A DNA stretch of 64,000 bases from an uncultured Alphaproteobacteria bacterium (GTDB lineage: Bacteria; Pseudomonadota; Alphaproteobacteria; Rhizobiales; Aestuariivirgaceae). The stretch lies in contig CAMFKI010000016.1 in NCBI GenBank assembly GCA_945957365.1, positions 1 through 64,000 on the forward strand. Direction: 5' to 3'. Below are positions 61,278 through 64,000 of this stretch, piece by piece. The notes under the pieces are model-generated. The model was not told the origin of the DNA, did no database searches, and saw nothing but the letters and a program-made list of their open reading frames with translations. Both the position numbers and the translations under genes were made by a program. Positions within the stretch are counted from its first letter, which is position 1, and the number at the start of each line of letters is the position of its first letter.

Positions 61278-61751
61278 ATGTCCTTCCCCGCGCCCCACCA
61301 TAATCACGATACGTGCACCGCCGAATTGCTCGCCCGGGCCGAGCGCACCTGCGAGCGGCGCGGCTCCCGGCTCACCGGCCAGCGCCGCGAGGTGCTGAAC
61401 TGCGTGGCCGCAAGCCACTCGGCGGTGGGCGCCTACGACATCATCGAGCGCATGGCGGGCCACGGTCCGCGGCCGGCCCCCATCACCGTCTACCGCGCCC
61501 TCGACTTCCTCGAGGCGCATGGCCTCGTCCACAAGATCGAAAGCCGCAATGCCTTCGTCGCCTGCACCCACCCGCATGAGGGCAAGCCCGCCGCCATGCT
61601 GGTCTGCGAACAGTGCGGCCTCGTCGCCGAACTCGACGCACCGGAAACCTTCGAGGCGCTGCAGGCCGCCGCGAAGGGTCAGGGCTTCCAGGTTCACCGC
61701 AGCGTGGTGGAGCTCACCGGCCTGTGTGCCGCCTGCGCGGAGGGTGAATGA
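61278..61751 (+). CDS. zur: Fur-family zinc uptake regulator Zur
   Basis: A 157-aa Fur-family repressor. The N-terminus is His/Cys-bearing (SFPAPHHNHDTC), then a winged-helix domain with RLTGQRREVLNCVAASHSAVGAYDI and ITVYRALDFLEAHGLVHKIES. The dimerisation domain carries the structural zinc cysteines CEQC and CAAC. The gene order zur-znuC-znuB supports Zur over Fur/Mur/Irr. No ribosome binding site precedes ATG 61278 and the -10 element ends 7 nt before it, so the transcript is probably leaderless. The stop overlaps znuC. Confidence 0.92.
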   Translation: MSFPAPHHNHDTCTAELLARAERTCERRGSRLTGQRREVLNCVAASHSAVGAYDIIERMAGHGPRPAPITVYRALDFLEAHGLVHKIESRNAFVACTHPHEGKPAAMLVCEQCGLVAELDAPETFEALQAAAKGQGFQVHRSVVELTGLCAACAEGE

Positions 61752-62533
61752 TGCTGAAGGTCACCAATGCCCTTCTGAGCGCGCGTGACGCCACCCTCGT
61801 CATCGGCGGGCGCACCATCCTGGACAAGGTGAACCTCGACGTCCGCCCCAACGAGATCGTCACGGTGATCGGACCCAACGGCGCGGGGAAGTCGACGCTG
61901 ATCCGCTGCCTCCTCGGACTGCAGCCGCTCACCTCTGGCCAGGTGATCCGCGCCAAGTCGCTGCGCATCGGATACGTGCCGCAACGCTTTCCGCTCACGC
62001 CCAGCGTGCCGCTCGACGTGCGCCGGCTGCTGTCGCTTACCCTGAAGCCCACCGAGACCGAGATCGATGACGCGCTGGCCGAAACCGGCATCGCGCACCT
62101 GAAGGATGCGAGCGTCGCCCGCCTCTCCGGCGGCGAACTGCAGCGCGCCCTGCTGGCCCGGGCCCTGCTGCGCAAGCCCGAACTCCTCGTCCTCGACGAG
62201 CCGGTGCAGGCCGTGGACTTCATGGGCGAGGCGCGCATGTACGAGCTCATCTCCGCGGTTCGGAAACGCCATGGCTGCGGCATCCTCATGGTCAGCCACG
62301 ACCTTCACATGGTGATGGCCGAGAGTGACCACGTGGTCTGCCTCAACGGTCACGTATGCTGCGAAGGCGGGCCCAGCAAGGTCCAACAGGACCCGGAATT
62401 CGCCAAGCTTTTCGGCCCCGCCGCCGCCCGCATGATCGCCGCCTATACCCACCACCACGATCATGATCACGAGAGCCACGGCCATGATCATGACCACGAC
62501 CACGACCACGACCATCACGGGCATCGCCATTGA
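61751..62533 (+). CDS. znuC: Zinc ABC transporter ATPase ZnuC
   Basis: The 260-aa ATPase has Walker A GPNGAGKST, signature LSGGELQRALLARAL, Walker B LLVLDEPVQAVD and switch H in VSHDLHMVM, all typical of ZnuC (YVPQRFPLTPSVPLDV is a ZnuC-type Q-loop region). The C-terminal tail (about 25 residues, alternating His and Asp with one Glu) is a strong zinc-binding sequence that may sense or buffer zinc. ATG 61751 lies 7 nt after GGAGG; ATG 61748, overlapping the zur stop, is an alternative. The stop overlaps the znuB ATG by one base. Confidence 0.94.
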   Translation: MLKVTNALLSARDATLVIGGRTILDKVNLDVRPNEIVTVIGPNGAGKSTLIRCLLGLQPLTSGQVIRAKSLRIGYVPQRFPLTPSVPLDVRRLLSLTLKPTETEIDDALAETGIAHLKDASVARLSGGELQRALLARALLRKPELLVLDEPVQAVDFMGEARMYELISAVRKRHGCGILMVSHDLHMVMAESDHVVCLNGHVCCEGGPSKVQQDPEFAKLFGPAAARMIAAYTHHHDHDHESHGHDHDHDHDHDHHGHRH

Positions 62534-63339
62534 TGCCCGTGCTTGACATCCTCACCCAGCCCTTCTTCCAGCGTGCCCTGCTGGCAGGCCTCGCCATCGC
62601 GTCTGTCGCGGGGCCCGTCGGCTGCTTCATCGTGTGGCGGCGCATGGCCTATTTCGGCGAGACCTTGGCCCATTCCGGCCTCTTCGGCGTGGGGCTCGGC
62701 CTGCTGCTGGGCTTCAGCCTCACGCTGGGCGCCGTGGCCACGGCCGTCGCCGTGGCGCTGCTGCTGATGCTGATGAAGAGCCAGCGCATCTTGGCCACCG
62801 ACACGCTGCTCGGCATCCTGTCGCATTCATCGCTCGCGCTGGGCATCGTCACGGTGGGCCTTGTCACCGGCTCGGCGGGCGATCACATGGATCTCCTCTT
62901 CGGCGACATCCTCACGGTGAACTGGCGCGACGTATCCGTGGTCTGGGCCGGGGGTGCGGCCGTGCTGCTGATCCTCGGCTTCCTGTGGCGCGACCTCATC
63001 GCCATGTCAGTGCACGAGGAATTGGCCCAGGCCGAGGGCATCAACGTCAGGCGCGTCGAACTGGGCTTCGTGCTCCTTATCGCGCTGATGACCGCCATTT
63101 CCATGAAGATCGTCGGCCTGCTGCTGATCACCGCACTGCTGGTGATCCCCGCCGCCGCGGCACGCCGCCTCACCAACAGCCCGGAGACCATGGCGCTGGC
63201 CTCCGCCGCCATCGCCAGCGTGGCGGTGATGATGGGGCTGCTGCTCTCGGCCTTCGCCAATGCCATCACCGGGCCCGCCATCGTCCTGTCGGCGGGCCTG
63301 CTCTTCGTCTTGACCTTGTTACGTCCTCAGGCCACTTAA
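62533..63339 (+). CDS. znuB: Zinc ABC transporter permease ZnuB
   Basis: The 268-aa ABC-3 family permease has about eight hydrophobic helices. PFFQRALLAGLAIASVAGPVG, FVWRRMAYFGETLAHSG-type text (FIVWRRMAYFGETLAHSGLF) and LLGILSHSSLALGIV are conserved ZnuB features, with VKIVGLLLITALLVIPAAAA near the C-terminus. It works with ZnuC; no periplasmic ZnuA gene lies in the window. ATG 62533 is used; a TTG one codon earlier is less likely. ispG begins 6 nt after its stop. Confidence 0.94.
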   Translation: MPVLDILTQPFFQRALLAGLAIASVAGPVGCFIVWRRMAYFGETLAHSGLFGVGLGLLLGFSLTLGAVATAVAVALLLMLMKSQRILATDTLLGILSHSSLALGIVTVGLVTGSAGDHMDLLFGDILTVNWRDVSVVWAGGAAVLLILGFLWRDLIAMSVHEELAQAEGINVRRVELGFVLLIALMTAISMKIVGLLLITALLVIPAAAARRLTNSPETMALASAAIASVAVMMGLLLSAFANAITGPAIVLSAGLLFVLTLLRPQAT

Positions 63340-63345
63340 GCATCC

Positions 63346-64000
63346 ATGAGCTATTCCGCGATCAGCAACCGGCGCAAGTCGGTTCCGGTAAAGGTGGGCC
63401 ATGTCACGGTGGGCGGCGGCGCCCCCATCGTCGTCCAGTCCATGACCAACACCGACACGGCCGATGCCGAAGGCACCGCCCGGCAGACGGCGGCGCTCGC
63501 CCGCGCCGGCTCGGAACTCGTGCGCATCACGGTCGATCGCGAGGAGTCGGCCAGGGCCGTGCCGCACATCCGCGAGAAGCTCGACCGGATGGGCGTCAAC
63601 GTGCCGCTGGTGGGCGACTTCCACTACAACGGCCACACCCTGCTGAACGATCATCCCGCCTGCGCCGAGGCGCTGGCGAAGTACCGCATCAACCCCGGCA
63701 ATGTCGGCTTCCGCGAAAAGAAGGATCGCAACTTCTCGATGATGGTCGAAACGGCGATGAAGTTCGACCGCCCGGTGCGGATCGGCGTCAACTGGGGCTC
63801 GCTCGACCAGGCGTTGCTGACCGAGCTGATGGACCGGAATGCGAAGTCCGCCGACCCCATGGACGTGCGCGAGGTGATGCACGAGGCCGTGGTGCAGTCC
63901 GGCCTGATGTCGGCCGAACGCGCGGTGGAGCTGGGCCTCGCCAAGGACAAGATCGTCATTTCCGCCAAGTGCTCCGAGGTGCAGGACCTGATCGCCGTGT
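63346..64000 (+). CDS. ispG: (E)-4-hydroxy-3-methylbut-2-enyl-diphosphate synthase (partial, runs off right edge)
   Basis: The first 218 codons of IspG/GcpE, the iron-sulfur enzyme of the MEP isoprenoid pathway that reduces MEcPP to [70 protein letters not shown] and [11 protein letters not shown] are diagnostic of the TIM-barrel half. The [4Fe-4S]-binding half lies beyond the window. The ATG at 63346 is 6 nt after the znuB stop, so it may be read from the zinc operon or from an internal promoter. No clear ribosome binding site is seen. Confidence 0.95.
   Translation, partial: MSYSAISNRRKSVPVKVGHVTVGGGAPIVVQSMTNTDTADAEGTARQTAALARAGSELVRITVDREESARAVPHIREKLDRMGVNVPLVGDFHYNGHTLLNDHPACAEALAKYRINPGNVGFREKKDRNFSMMVETAMKFDRPVRIGVNWGSLDQALLTELMDRNAKSADPMDVREVMHEAVVQSGLMSAERAVELGLAKDKIVISAKCSEVQDLIAV

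Overview
The window looks like a chromosomal segment of a high-GC alphaproteobacterium, most likely in or near the Hyphomicrobiales. The reasons are the DUF2093 protein, the GTG/TTG starts, the Anbu proteasome cluster, a hopanoid-type HpnN-like RND protein, a fused OppDF ATPase, a Zur-controlled znuCB locus, and palindromic repeats of the CCCGGCGAAAGCCGGG type. Species cannot be fixed from the sequence. Genes are tightly packed on both strands. I saw no tRNA, rRNA, CRISPR array, insertion sequence or prophage.

Layout. 1-10.6 kb is mostly housekeeping: rluB-rsmD-enolase superfamily (minus), tadA, an operon of a fluoroacetate-dehalogenase-like hydrolase, a phosphotransferase and a patatin (minus, below purD), xseA, an M29 aminopeptidase and two small conserved genes. 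10.6-25.1 kb holds aroG, a glutathione transferase, two tandem DMT exporters, cysS, cimA, rarD, a LOG hydrolase, a LysM protein, an ATM1-type ABC exporter and the psd-pssA phospholipid pair. 25.1-36.7 kb carries a secreted S8 protease with C-terminal repeats, a Cys/Met-metabolism PLP enzyme, the HpnN-like transporter and an oppABC-(DF) oligopeptide importer.

36.8-40.8 kb is the four-gene Anbu cluster: Anbu proteasome-like peptidase, transglutaminase-like protease, alpha-E protein and circularly permuted ATP-grasp. 41.2-54.0 kb is a polyamine island: an SpuC-like aminotransferase, a PotD-type binding protein, a kinase/class III PLP-enzyme fusion inserted between the binding protein and the permeases, PotB, PotC, PotA, agmatinase, and a divergent puuB-OYE / puuA pair. 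Together these suggest uptake of putrescine or agmatine, conversion of agmatine to putrescine, and its breakdown by direct transamination and by gamma-glutamylation. The later gamma-glutamyl steps (puuC, puuD) are not in the window.

54.0-64.0 kb contains a YcbB-type L,D-transpeptidase, a membrane-anchored Sel1/TPR-like protein, a short citrate synthase divergent from pta, ackA, and a zinc locus. In the zinc locus a single Zur-like palindrome sits between a cupin plus secreted protein (minus) and zur-znuC-znuB (plus). ispG follows znuB after 6 nt and runs off the right edge.

The best candidates for unusual biology are the kinase-phospholyase-like fusion inside the polyamine transporter operon, the Anbu cluster, the complete fluoroacetate dehalogenase active site in an unfamiliar operon, and the Zur-box divergon with an apparently leaderless zur.
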